Of a stretch of DNA of 15,265 nt, positions 1 through 6,931 are shown in pieces. Position 1 is the first letter of the stretch, and the number at the start of each line of letters is the position of its first letter. This DNA is from CAYNDB01 sp964395915 (GTDB taxonomy: Bacteria > Nitrospinota_A > UBA7883 > JAJRTC01). The notes under the pieces are model-generated. The model was not told the origin of the DNA. It did no database searches and saw nothing but the letters and a program-made list of their open reading frames with translations. The translations under genes were made by a program, and so were the position numbers. The stretch lies in NCBI GenBank assembly GCA_964395915.1, contig CAYNDB010000058.1, positions 1 to 15,265 of the forward strand, in the 5' to 3' direction.

Positions 1-51
1 ATCCAGGAAGAGGAGCATGAAAGGGATCTTATGTCGGTAATAGACGACTAG
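1..51 (+). CDS. C-terminal fragment of an upstream gene (unidentified)
   Basis: Frame 1 is open from the window edge to a TAG at 49-51 and encodes 16 residues ending in MSVIDD, very rich in Glu and Asp. The other two plus frames hit stops by 40. The acidic tail and the short gap to the next gene fit the end of a real protein transcribed in the same direction. Too little is present to name a family, and a chance open stretch of this length cannot be excluded. Confidence 0.4.
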   Translation: MQEEEHERDLMSVIDD

Positions 52-64
52 CTTTCTTGGTTTT

Positions 65-77
65 GGCTATAATAGCC
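65..77 (+). promoter_or_regulatory. Palindrome containing a TATAAT -10 box, just upstream of the TlpA-like gene
   Basis: GGCTATAATAGCC is a perfect inverted repeat around one central A. It contains a consensus TATAAT at 68-73. The ATG of the downstream gene begins at 82, so a start site 6-8 bases after the box would fall at or next to the ATG and give a leaderless or nearly leaderless mRNA. No Shine-Dalgarno sequence is present. No good -35 hexamer sits at the usual spacing (TAGACG at 41-46 is too far away). The palindrome could also be an operator. This is inferred from sequence alone. Confidence 0.4.
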
Positions 78-81
78 ATAT

Positions 82-666
82 ATGGGAAAAGAACTAGCGC
101 TTTTCAACGGTAAGACACTCGCCGTTTTCATCATCGTTGGCGTTCTTGGCTATATGACCGGGTCGTCGATGGTGGGTGGGCATGACCACCATGATGGAGA
201 TTCCGATGTTCTAACGTCGCTGGATATTTTGCCCAGCCCAAAGCCTTCTATAAACTTCGATTTACCATCTCTGTCCGGCGGGAACATTTCGCTTGAAGGT
301 TTGCGCGGCAAATGGGTTCTGATAAACTTCTGGGCCAGATGGTGCGGCCCTTGCGTCCTGGAAATGCCGCTTATGAACAGGATGTATGAAAAGCTGAAGG
401 GCAAACCTTTCGAAATACTGGCAATAAACGTTGAAAACGTATCTAAGGAAAAAATCCAGCAGTTTGTAACCGATCTTGAGTTAACGTTTCCGATATTGCT
501 CGACAGCGACAAATCGATCGCGCGAAAATATGAAGTTGTCGGCCTTCCATATTCGGCGCTGGTGAATCCGGAGGGCGATATCGTGGGCATAGCCTATGGT
601 ATGCGGGAGTGGGACAAACCCGAGATGGTCGGCTATTTTATGGATTTGATGAAAAACGGACCATAA
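82..666 (+). CDS. Membrane-anchored TlpA/ResA-type thioredoxin-like protein
   Basis: This is a 194-residue thiol-disulfide oxidoreductase of the TlpA/ResA/AhpC-TSA-like group, expected to act in the periplasm, for example in cytochrome c maturation or reduction of exported cysteines. Residues 12-30 form a hydrophobic N-terminal anchor with no obvious cleavage site. A short His/Asp-rich stretch follows (GGHDHHDGDSD, 32-42). The thioredoxin fold carries FWARWCGPC with the redox cysteines at 88 and 91, and the cis-proline region is GLPYSAL with Pro156. Family members usually have WATWCGPC, so the Arg is a small variation. The ATG at 82 is favoured because the anchor follows directly, although it has no Shine-Dalgarno sequence. 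The specific partner cannot be told from this window because no cytochrome genes are present. Confidence 0.88.
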   Translation: MGKELALFNGKTLAVFIIVGVLGYMTGSSMVGGHDHHDGDSDVLTSLDILPSPKPSINFDLPSLSGGNISLEGLRGKWVLINFWARWCGPCVLEMPLMNRMYEKLKGKPFEILAINVENVSKEKIQQFVTDLELTFPILLDSDKSIARKYEVVGLPYSALVNPEGDIVGIAYGMREWDKPEMVGYFMDLMKNGP

Positions 667-703
667 ACGGGGGTCGGATACGGCGTTCGCAAATCCAATC
701 GCG

Positions 704-802
704 TTATTTTATAAAATGGGGGACGACAACATAAGAAACAAGCGCAACTAACGCTATCGCAAGAAACAATATAAGCATGAATACCGCTTCTTTTTTGAAC
801 AT
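704..802 (-). CDS. Small single-helix membrane peptide downstream of purM (32 aa)
   Basis: On the minus strand an ATG at 802-800 opens a 32-codon frame ending in TAA at 706-704. The product starts MFKKEA, has one hydrophobic helix over about residues 7-27, and ends PHFIK. The two N-terminal lysines predict a cytoplasmic N terminus. The gene is preceded by a perfect AGGAGG at 811-816 with 8 bases of spacing, the best ribosome binding site in the window. That site lies directly after the purM stop codon, so the peptide is probably translated from the purM mRNA. I do not recognise the family. One-helix peptides of this kind can be small subunits of membrane complexes or regulators, but nothing here chooses between these. 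Chance is possible but unlikely given the RBS, the spacing and the coherent helix. Confidence 0.68.
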   Translation of the reverse strand: MFKKEAVFMLILFLAIALVALVSYVVVPHFIK

Positions 803-810
803 TTGATAAA

Positions 811-816
811 CCTCCT
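811..816 (-). promoter_or_regulatory. Strong Shine-Dalgarno (AGGAGG) of the small membrane peptide
   Basis: CCTCCT on the plus strand reads AGGAGG on the minus strand, 8 bases before the ATG at 802-800. It lies between the purM stop (823-821) and the small gene. Most neighbouring genes have a weak SD or none, so this perfect match is the main argument that the 32-codon frame is real. Confidence 0.7.
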
Positions 817-820
817 AAGG

Positions 821-1861
821 CTATATCAACTGTGTTTTCCCTGTTCCTTTCGCTATCTCGCCGATATCAATAACAGTGGAGCCTGTCGCTTGGAGGTCGG
901 CTCGCAGTCCGTCGGCTTTATCCTGCGCGATGACGATCGCCATTCCTATACCCATGTTAAACGTGCGGAACATGTCGTTGTCCGGTACTGCGCCGCCATC
1001 TTTAATCATTCTGAACACGGCTGGTATCTCCCATGAGTCGAGCCGTATCACAGCGTCTGCGTTATCTGGCAATATACGTGGTGTATTGTCGATAAGCCCT
1101 CCGCCCGTGATATGGGCCATTCCTTTTACCGGATGTTTCTGGAGTAGCGGCCACAACAGCTGTGAATAATCACGGTGCGGTTCCAGAAGCTCTTCGCCTA
1201 CTGTCCGGCCAAGCTCTTCTGGGATAGTGTCCACCGTCATCTTCAGCTTGTCGAAAAATACTTTGCGGGCCAGCGTATAGCCGTTGGTGTGGAGTCCGCT
1301 GGATGGAAGACCGAGGATAATGTCGCCCGGCGCGATATTTTTACCTGTTACGATTTTCGATTTTTCCACGACACCTGTGATAATACCGGCGAGGTCATAT
1401 TCCCCCTTAACATACGTTCCCGGCAATTCAGCCGTCTCCCCGCCGACTAGAGCCACTTTGGTGGCGACGCACGCCTTTGCCATTCCGCCTACCAATTGCT
1501 CTATTTGTGTGGGGCTCAGGCTTTCGACAGCGATATAATCGAGGAACGTCAAAGGTTTTGCGCCCTGGCACAGAATATCGTTGCAACAGTGGTTGACTAT
1601 GTCGACACCCACAGTATCGTGCCTGTCCGCCATATTCGCCACCATAAGCTTAGTGCCGACACCGTCCACGCTCTGGACAAGGACAGGCTCTTTATACTCT
1701 TTTACTATTTCCGAGAAATCGAACAGGGAGCCGAAGCTTCCAAGCCCTGTCAGCACGGCCGCGTTATGTGACGCCTTGACAGATTCCTTGATTCTGCGCA
1801 AGGACTCTAAACCTGCGTCTATATCTACGCCAGAGCTTTTGTAAGTGATCGAGTCGTTCAT
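821..1861 (-). CDS. purM: Phosphoribosylformylglycinamidine cyclo-ligase (AIR synthetase)
   Basis: PurM closes the imidazole ring of purines: ATP-dependent conversion of FGAM to aminoimidazole ribonucleotide, the fifth step of de novo IMP synthesis, in the cytoplasm. The 346-residue product matches the usual length of about 345. It shows the family N terminus YKSSGVDIDAG (7-17), the ATP-binding segment QSVDGVGTKL (63-72), DTVGVDIVNHCCND (82-95) and ALVGGETAELPGTY (137-150), with HITGGGL in the C-terminal half. I chose the ATG at 1861-1859 because homologues begin a few residues before this YK-SGVDI motif. A TTG at 1909 would add 16 unrelated residues. Neither start has a good SD. No other pur gene is adjacent, and a small membrane peptide gene follows immediately. 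Confidence 0.95.
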   Translation of the reverse strand: MNDSITYKSSGVDIDAGLESLRRIKESVKASHNAAVLTGLGSFGSLFDFSEIVKEYKEPVLVQSVDGVGTKLMVANMADRHDTVGVDIVNHCCNDILCQGAKPLTFLDYIAVESLSPTQIEQLVGGMAKACVATKVALVGGETAELPGTYVKGEYDLAGIITGVVEKSKIVTGKNIAPGDIILGLPSSGLHTNGYTLARKVFFDKLKMTVDTIPEELGRTVGEELLEPHRDYSQLLWPLLQKHPVKGMAHITGGGLIDNTPRILPDNADAVIRLDSWEIPAVFRMIKDGGAVPDNDMFRTFNMGIGMAIVIAQDKADGLRADLQATGSTVIDIGEIAKGTGKTQLI

Positions 1862-2011
1862 ATAAATTAAAAATATATCTTTAAAACAGGCCAAAACTTC
1901 ATGCAACAATTCATGTATAGGCGCCTAATAATAGCCTATCATGGCATCGGCGATGTATTATAACTCAACGATGATAATATAAGGTTATTTCATCGATAAT
2001 ATTTAAATCAT
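1862..2011. promoter_or_regulatory. Divergent intergenic region between purM and ntrC
   Basis: These 150 AT-rich bases must hold the promoters of both purM (minus) and ntrC (plus). On the plus strand GATAAT at 1995-2000 lies 11 bases before the ntrC ATG. An earlier near-copy, GATGATAATAT at 1970-1980, echoes CATCGATAATAT at 1991-2002. Neither has a convincing -35 box. No Shine-Dalgarno precedes ntrC. I saw no GG-N10-GC sigma-54 site. The left part carries the imperfect dyad listed separately. Exact start sites cannot be read from the sequence. Confidence 0.45.
1912..1943. repeat. Imperfect dyad with a perfect TAGGCGCCTA core, possible operator
   Basis: TAGGCGCCTA at 1918-1927 is a perfect 10-base palindrome. 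It is nested in a larger inverted repeat, ATAGGC at 1917-1922 against GCCTAT at 1934-1939, flanked on both sides by CATG-like bases. The right part contains ATAATAGCC, a 9-mer also found in the palindrome before the TlpA-like gene. Its position in a divergent promoter region suggests a repressor or activator site, but there is no direct evidence, and short palindromes occur by chance in AT-rich DNA. Confidence 0.3.
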
Positions 2012-3436
2012 ATGAACAAAAAGAGTGAAAAAGCGGGCCGAATATTGGTCATGGATGACGAGCCCGGGATGAGGTTTGTCCTCTCCCGCGGGCTTTCACG
2101 CCATGGATATGAGGTAGATACCGCTTCGAACATAGACGAAGCGCGCGAGCTTCTTAATGAACACACCTATTTTCTCGCGTTTTTCGACATAATTTTGCCA
2201 GACGGATCCGGCCTTGATTTCCTCGATAGTGTGAAAAAACGTCTGAACGCCCCTTCCATCGTCGTGATGACTGCGGAAGCCACCATGAACAACGCCGTCA
2301 AGGCGATGCAGAAAGGCGCTTTTGACTACCTCACAAAACCTCTTGATCTTGACGAAGTGGAGGCTCTGGTCGAGAGAATTGTCGAATATCGCGATATGTC
2401 GTTGGAGCTTGAAAATCTTAAAACAGGCGAGCCGGTAGTTTCCGCCCCTGATGAGCTTATAGGCAGGTCTCCGGCGATGCAGGAGGTGTTCAAGCTTATC
2501 GGCCGCTCTGCCAATACCGACACAACCATTCTTATCACAGGCCCGACAGGCTCCGGCAAGGAGCTTGTGGCAAGAGCGCTTCACCACAATTCCAGCAGGG
2601 TGAAAGGGCCGTTTATTACGGTAAACTGCGCCGCCATTCCGCATGATCTTCTGGAGTCGGAGCTGTTCGGCCACACCAAAGGCGCGTTCACCGGCGCTAC
2701 GGGGGATAGTAAAGGAAAATTCCTTGCCGCTGACGGAGGCGCGATATTGCTGGACGAAGTGGGGGATATGCCGCTTGCCTTGCAGGCCAAGATGCTACGT
2801 GTGCTGCAGGAAAAAGAGTTCTACCCGGTGGGGTCCATAAGGTCGGTTCGGTGCGATGTCAGGGTTCTGGCCTCTACAAATCGTGATCTTTCCGCCGATG
2901 TCGAGAGTGGAAGCTTCAGGGAAGACCTCTATCATAGGCTCAACGTGGTGCGAATTGATTTGCCACATTTGCGTGACCGTAAAGAGGATGTCCCTCAGCT
3001 TGCCGAACATTTTCTTGGGAAAATAGCTCAAACGTTCAACGACAAGCCAAAAAGTATGGCTCCAGCGGTAAAGGAAACCTTGCTGGCTTATGACTGGCCC
3101 GGCAATGTGCGAGAACTGGAAAATATAGTTCGCAGAGCTGTCCTTATGGCCCCCGGTGAAATGATAATGATAGATCATCTACCACCGGAGCTTGGCGGAG
3201 AACAGCATGGCAGGTTTAACAATGACAGCCTTAATAATATTGTAAAAGGGATTATGGCGCGAGCGAAGGCGGGAGAGGTTTACGGAACGGTCATAAGCGC
3301 TGTTGAGCGCGCGCTTATAGAAAACGCCCTTAAACGCGAAGGTGGCGTGCAAATACGGGCGGCTAAACTATTGGGGTTGAACAGAAATACCCTTACAAAA
3401 AAAATTAACGATCTTAAAATCAGGCTGGACGGCTGA
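2012..3436 (+). CDS. ntrC: NtrC-family sigma-54-dependent nitrogen response regulator
   Basis: This is a 474-residue transcription activator with the full NtrC layout. The receiver domain (about 9-125) has the acidic pair D15/D16, phospho-acceptor D59 in FFDIILPDGSG, T87 and K109 in LTKP. The AAA+ domain (about 148-385) has Walker A GPTGSGKE (177-184), the sigma-54 contact loop GAFTGA (224-229) and Walker B ILLDEVGD (245-252). A C-terminal Fis-like helix-turn-helix (about 445-466) ends in LLGLNRNTLTKKI, very close to classical NtrC. When phosphorylated, such proteins drive sigma-54 RNA polymerase at nitrogen-starvation genes. The glnE gene 51 bases downstream supports NtrC over other members of the family. 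The NtrB kinase gene is not in the window. The ATG has no SD. Confidence 0.9.
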   Translation: MNKKSEKAGRILVMDDEPGMRFVLSRGLSRHGYEVDTASNIDEARELLNEHTYFLAFFDIILPDGSGLDFLDSVKKRLNAPSIVVMTAEATMNNAVKAMQKGAFDYLTKPLDLDEVEALVERIVEYRDMSLELENLKTGEPVVSAPDELIGRSPAMQEVFKLIGRSANTDTTILITGPTGSGKELVARALHHNSSRVKGPFITVNCAAIPHDLLESELFGHTKGAFTGATGDSKGKFLAADGGAILLDEVGDMPLALQAKMLRVLQEKEFYPVGSIRSVRCDVRVLASTNRDLSADVESGSFREDLYHRLNVVRIDLPHLRDRKEDVPQLAEHFLGKIAQTFNDKPKSMAPAVKETLLAYDWPGNVRELENIVRRAVLMAPGEMIMIDHLPPELGGEQHGRFNNDSLNNIVKGIMARAKAGEVYGTVISAVERALIENALKREGGVQIRAAKLLGLNRNTLTKKINDLKIRLDG

Positions 3437-3487
3437 ATACGCTATCTACTGCGCTCCCGGTAATAAACCCGAACATATTTTCGATAT

Positions 3488-6391
3488 ATGAAACTGGAAA
3501 GGATCGCCGAAAAAACCGCCAGTAAAAAAGCCGCGTTGGCAGGGCTTGAACGTATCACAAAAATAAAACCTGACCTGGTTGACGACGAGGAAAAGCTTAA
3601 GTTACTGGCCCACCTTTTTGCCGGAAGCGAATTTTTGACCCAGTGGCTATTTGCGCGTGAGGGGGAGATAAACTGGCTGGTATCTGAGGAGCGCCTTGCA
3701 AAGCGGCGTAGCGCAAAAGAGATGAAGGCTCACCTTAACTCGCTTCTAATATCTGATATGGGGCCGATGGCGGCGTTGAGGAGATTTAAGCACAGGGAGC
3801 TATGCCGGATAGCGGCAAGGGAGCTTTCGGGTGTGGCGGGGTGTGAGGAAACCTTAAAAGAGTGGTCGCATGTAGCGGATACCGCTATCGACGCCGCAAT
3901 AAATGTCACCGGGCAAAACGCCAGGGAAAAATATGGCGTCCCTGTTTACACCGACCTTACAGGCTCGGAGGAGAAAGAGGCGTCCATATGCGCCATAGCC
4001 ATGGGAAAGCTAGGCGGCGACGAGCTGAATATCTCTTCCGATGTAGACATCATCTTCGTTCATTCATCGGATAATGGAACTACGACAGGGAAAGATGACG
4101 GCGCGGGAAAAATATCATTACACGAGTTTTTTGTTCATATAGCGCAGGAAGTTACGCGCCTGTTGAACGATACGACGGAAGAAGGTTTTGTTTTTCGTGT
4201 CGATCTCGATTTGCGCCCTGAAGGGACTAAAGGGGAGATAACCAACTCCATAGGCGCGATGGAGATATATTACGAATCGTGGGGGAGGCAATGGGAGCGG
4301 CAGGCGCTGATAAAAGCTCGTTACTGCGGCGGGTCGCGTCAAGTGGCTGAAGAGACGCTGGAACGATTGCATCCATTCGTTTACCGAAAATACCTCGACC
4401 AGAAAGCTATCGACGAGATCGCTTCAATAAAAGTGAGGATAGACCAATCCTTGGTCGCTCAAAAAGGGCCGAAAAGAGCCGGACGCGACATTAAGCTCGG
4501 ACGTGGCGGGATTCGCGAGATAGAGTTTATCGTTCAGGCATTGCAACTTTTGTACGGAGCCAGAACACCGGAGCTTCAGGTGAAATCCACACTTGAAACG
4601 CTCGATGCATGCGATTCGCTGGGGCTTCTCTCAACTCCGCACTACCGCGATTTGAAAGAGGCGTATATTTTCTATCGCCGAATAGAAAACAGGGTGCAGT
4701 ATTATCATGGAACCCAAACGCATCTTGTTCCAGAGGATGAGGAAATGCAAAAGCTCCTGGCAAAGCAGATGGGTGTAGCTTATGAGGGTGAAGGTTTTAC
4801 GCTTCTGGACGAGGTTAAAAGAAGACGTGAGCGTGTTCGTAAAATATTCGACTCGTTTTTTGCAAAATCGGAGGGAAAAACAGATGAAACGTTTCCCGTT
4901 CCGCTGGACGATGAAAGAGCCGTGGCGAACTGGCTTGACTCGCTTCGGTTCAACCAGCCGGAAATGTCCGCAAGAGCGTTAAATTTTTTGCGTAACGGCC
5001 GGCCTTTTACCCATCCATCAGAAAAGAGCCGCACAGCTTTCGACAGATTTGGCCCGCTAATCGTGGCGGAGGCCGAGACTACACCATGGCCGGATCACGT
5101 TCTGCTGGGGTTTGATGCGCTGGTGGAGGCCAGACATGGAAGGGATATGCTTTATGACCTGCTGGACAAGCACCGTCCCGTCATAAAGCTTCTTTCCGCT
5201 ATTTTTTCTTCATCGGAACATCTGACCAACATACTACTCAGGCATCCTGACATTCTGGACAGGATGCTTGTGTTCGATCTTGTCGACATGCCTCCGGACA
5301 CCGCTTTATACAGGCGGGAGCTTGAATCTGGTTTTAATGCGGGAGGAACACTGGAAGAGCAAATTACAAGAGTCAATTCCTTTAGAATCGCTGAAATGTT
5401 GAGGCTGGGTATACGTGGCATTCTCGGATTGGCCGACAGGTTTGAGACGATGGGTGGACTTACGGCTTTAGCTGAGGAATATCTCAAGGTATTGTCGAAG
5501 ATCGCATGCGGGAGCGTCGATATTTCATCGGGATTTTGTGATGATGTTCGATGGACCCTTTTGGCCTCAGGGAAGCTTGGAAGACGGGAGATGAACTTCG
5601 GGTCGGACATAGACCTGCTTATCTTCTACGAAGGGGGCGATTGCGCCGGTGATTATGTGACAAAGCTTGCGCAGACCATCATACGCCTTTCTGGTATTAT
5701 GACGCCTTATGGAGCCGGCTACCAGGTCGACATGCGTCTTCGGCCGGAAGGCGAGATGGGGCCTTTGACCGTTTCATACAAGGCGATGGAAAGTTATTAC
5801 AACAGCCGTGGCGTGGCCTGGGAGAGGCTTGCGCTGGTGGGGGCGAGACCCATTTCCGGCGATGAAGTATTTTCCGAAAAAGTTCAGTCGGTCATTCGGC
5901 GATTTATCTTTTCGGCCCCCTTGACCGCCATTGAAGCAAAAAAAATAATGGATATAAGAGAGCGGATAGCGGACGAAAAGGTTAAACCGGGAGCTGTAGA
6001 CATCAAGTTTGGCAGGGGCGGGATGATAGAGATAGAGTTTATATGCCAATGGCTTCGCCTGGAACGGCCGCTACCGGATGGTGAGCGCGTTGACGAGAGG
6101 CCATTTACGATAACGACGCTGAAAGAAGCAAAAGAGCGAGCATGGCTTGAGCCAGGTGTGGCGGATCAGCTTATTGATGGATACATGCTATTTCGGTCTA
6201 TAGAGGACGCGCTTAGAATGGACAGGGAACAGGCGGTCAACCAGCTTCCACTATCGGGGCTTGCCCTTCACCGGGTGGCCAGAAGGTTGAACATACCGGG
6301 AGCCGGGCCGGACAGGTTTGTCGGCTATGTTAAAGGCGTTATGAAGAACATCCGGAGCCTGTATCTTGAGTTTTGCGGAGCCAGAGCCTAA
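3488..6391 (+). CDS. glnE: Bifunctional glutamine synthetase adenylyltransferase/adenylyl-removing enzyme
   Basis: GlnE attaches AMP to a tyrosine of glutamine synthetase to switch it off, and removes it by phosphorolysis under PII (GlnB) control. At 967 residues it has the expected size (about 945 in enterics) and the duplicated nucleotidyltransferase architecture. The N-terminal adenylyl-removing half carries GKLGGDELNISSDVDIIF (173-190). The C-terminal adenylylating half carries GKLGRREMNFGSDIDLLIF (695-713). Each half also has a downstream RxDLRLRPEG-like element (VDLDLRPEGTKG and VDMRLRPEGEMG) and a GRGGI/MxEIEF element (GRGGIREIEF and GRGGMIEIEF), so neither domain is broken. Together with ntrC upstream it forms a nitrogen-control pair. 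The 51-base gap holds no clear promoter and the ATG lacks an SD. The VanZ-like gene follows after 9 bases. Confidence 0.95.
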   Translation: MKLERIAEKTASKKAALAGLERITKIKPDLVDDEEKLKLLAHLFAGSEFLTQWLFAREGEINWLVSEERLAKRRSAKEMKAHLNSLLISDMGPMAALRRFKHRELCRIAARELSGVAGCEETLKEWSHVADTAIDAAINVTGQNAREKYGVPVYTDLTGSEEKEASICAIAMGKLGGDELNISSDVDIIFVHSSDNGTTTGKDDGAGKISLHEFFVHIAQEVTRLLNDTTEEGFVFRVDLDLRPEGTKGEITNSIGAMEIYYESWGRQWERQALIKARYCGGSRQVAEETLERLHPFVYRKYLDQKAIDEIASIKVRIDQSLVAQKGPKRAGRDIKLGRGGIREIEFIVQALQLLYGARTPELQVKSTLETLDACDSLGLLSTPHYRDLKEAYIFYRRIENRVQYYHGTQTHLVPEDEEMQKLLAKQMGVAYEGEGFTLLDEVKRRRERVRKIFDSFFAKSEGKTDETFPVPLDDERAVANWLDSLRFNQPEMSARALNFLRNGRPFTHPSEKSRTAFDRFGPLIVAEAETTPWPDHVLLGFDALVEARHGRDMLYDLLDKHRPVIKLLSAIFSSSEHLTNILLRHPDILDRMLVFDLVDMPPDTALYRRELESGFNAGGTLEEQITRVNSFRIAEMLRLGIRGILGLADRFETMGGLTALAEEYLKVLSKIACGSVDISSGFCDDVRWTLLASGKLGRREMNFGSDIDLLIFYEGGDCAGDYVTKLAQTIIRLSGIMTPYGAGYQVDMRLRPEGEMGPLTVSYKAMESYYNSRGVAWERLALVGARPISGDEVFSEKVQSVIRRFIFSAPLTAIEAKKIMDIRERIADEKVKPGAVDIKFGRGGMIEIEFICQWLRLERPLPDGERVDERPFTITTLKEAKERAWLEPGVADQLIDGYMLFRSIEDALRMDREQAVNQLPLSGLALHRVARRLNIPGAGPDRFVGYVKGVMKNIRSLYLEFCGARA

Positions 6392-6400
6392 GTTGGAAAT

Positions 6401-6931
6401 ATGAAACTTTTTACCAGCAGAGCGAGCGGCCGGGCGGTTACGGCCGGATACGTGGCCATGATATACCTTACCCTTGGCGTGGTCGGGTCGTTCCAGCTAT
6501 GGCTTCGCGATAATGGATGGCAGACACCGGTATCCACCGCTATCCTGGTTCTTTCAATTTTCGCCGCTTTGTACATAGTGATCATACGGCAACGCCGAAG
6601 ATCGGCGATGAACCTTGTTGCGCTTGCCGGGGCTGGAGTCATGTACGCGTATTTGATGACCACGTTTTCACAGAATCCTTCCAGTAGGATTCACCTTGTC
6701 GAATATTCGTTATTGGCCATCTTGCTGTATTATACGTTAAGATTTGATGTTAAAAATAAATCAGCTTACGTGCTGGCATGGGTCATCACAACTTTTATAG
6801 GATTCGTCGACGAGGTGATACAGGCCTATCTTCCTACAAGGGCTTACGACCTTGACGACCTGATGATAAACACAATGGCCGCCGCCATCGCTTTATGCGT
6901 GGTGGGGCTTGTCGTAGAGGACGAAAAATGA
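6401..6931 (+). CDS. VanZ-family integral membrane protein
   Basis: This is a 176-residue polytopic membrane protein with about five or six hydrophobic helices (roughly 15-32, 45-61, 70-88, 97-112, 120-137 and 150-171). Two segments mark the VanZ-like family: HLVEYSLLAILLYYTLRF in the middle, and FVDEVIQAYLPTRAYDLDDLMINT near the end (read here in two parts: the VDEVIQ and DLDDLMINT motifs). These correspond to the conserved Glu helix and the DE-x-x-Q/DxxDxxxNT pattern. VanZ itself gives low-level teicoplanin resistance by an unresolved mechanism, and most chromosomal relatives have no known role. It starts 9 bases after glnE with only a weak TGGA, and its TGA overlaps the dacB ATG, so it is almost certainly co-translated with dacB. 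A cell-envelope function is inferred from that. Confidence 0.8.
   Translation: MKLFTSRASGRAVTAGYVAMIYLTLGVVGSFQLWLRDNGWQTPVSTAILVLSIFAALYIVIIRQRRRSAMNLVALAGAGVMYAYLMTTFSQNPSSRIHLVEYSLLAILLYYTLRFDVKNKSAYVLAWVITTFIGFVDEVIQAYLPTRAYDLDDLMINTMAAAIALCVVGLVVEDEK

Noticed and set aside
150..590. 146-codon minus-strand frame opposite the TlpA-like gene
   Set aside because: The opposite strand holds an intact CGPC thioredoxin, and the antisense protein shows no family features.
706..717. ATTTTATAAAAT palindrome at the end of the small membrane peptide gene
   Set aside because: It is a perfect 12-base palindrome but all A/T, too weak for a terminator hairpin, and partly coding (the FIK codons).
1862..1909. 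N-terminal extension of purM from TTG at 1909
   Set aside because: The 16 added residues do not resemble PurM, and the family start lies just before the YK-SGVDIDAG motif, which fits the ATG at 1861.
2096..2674. 192-codon minus-strand frame inside ntrC
   Set aside because: The plus strand encodes all NtrC motifs in order. The antisense product has no coherent domain.
3437..3487. Separate promoter for glnE in the 51-base gap after ntrC
   Set aside because: TATTTT near 3476 has no partner -35 at a suitable distance, so read-through from ntrC is simpler.
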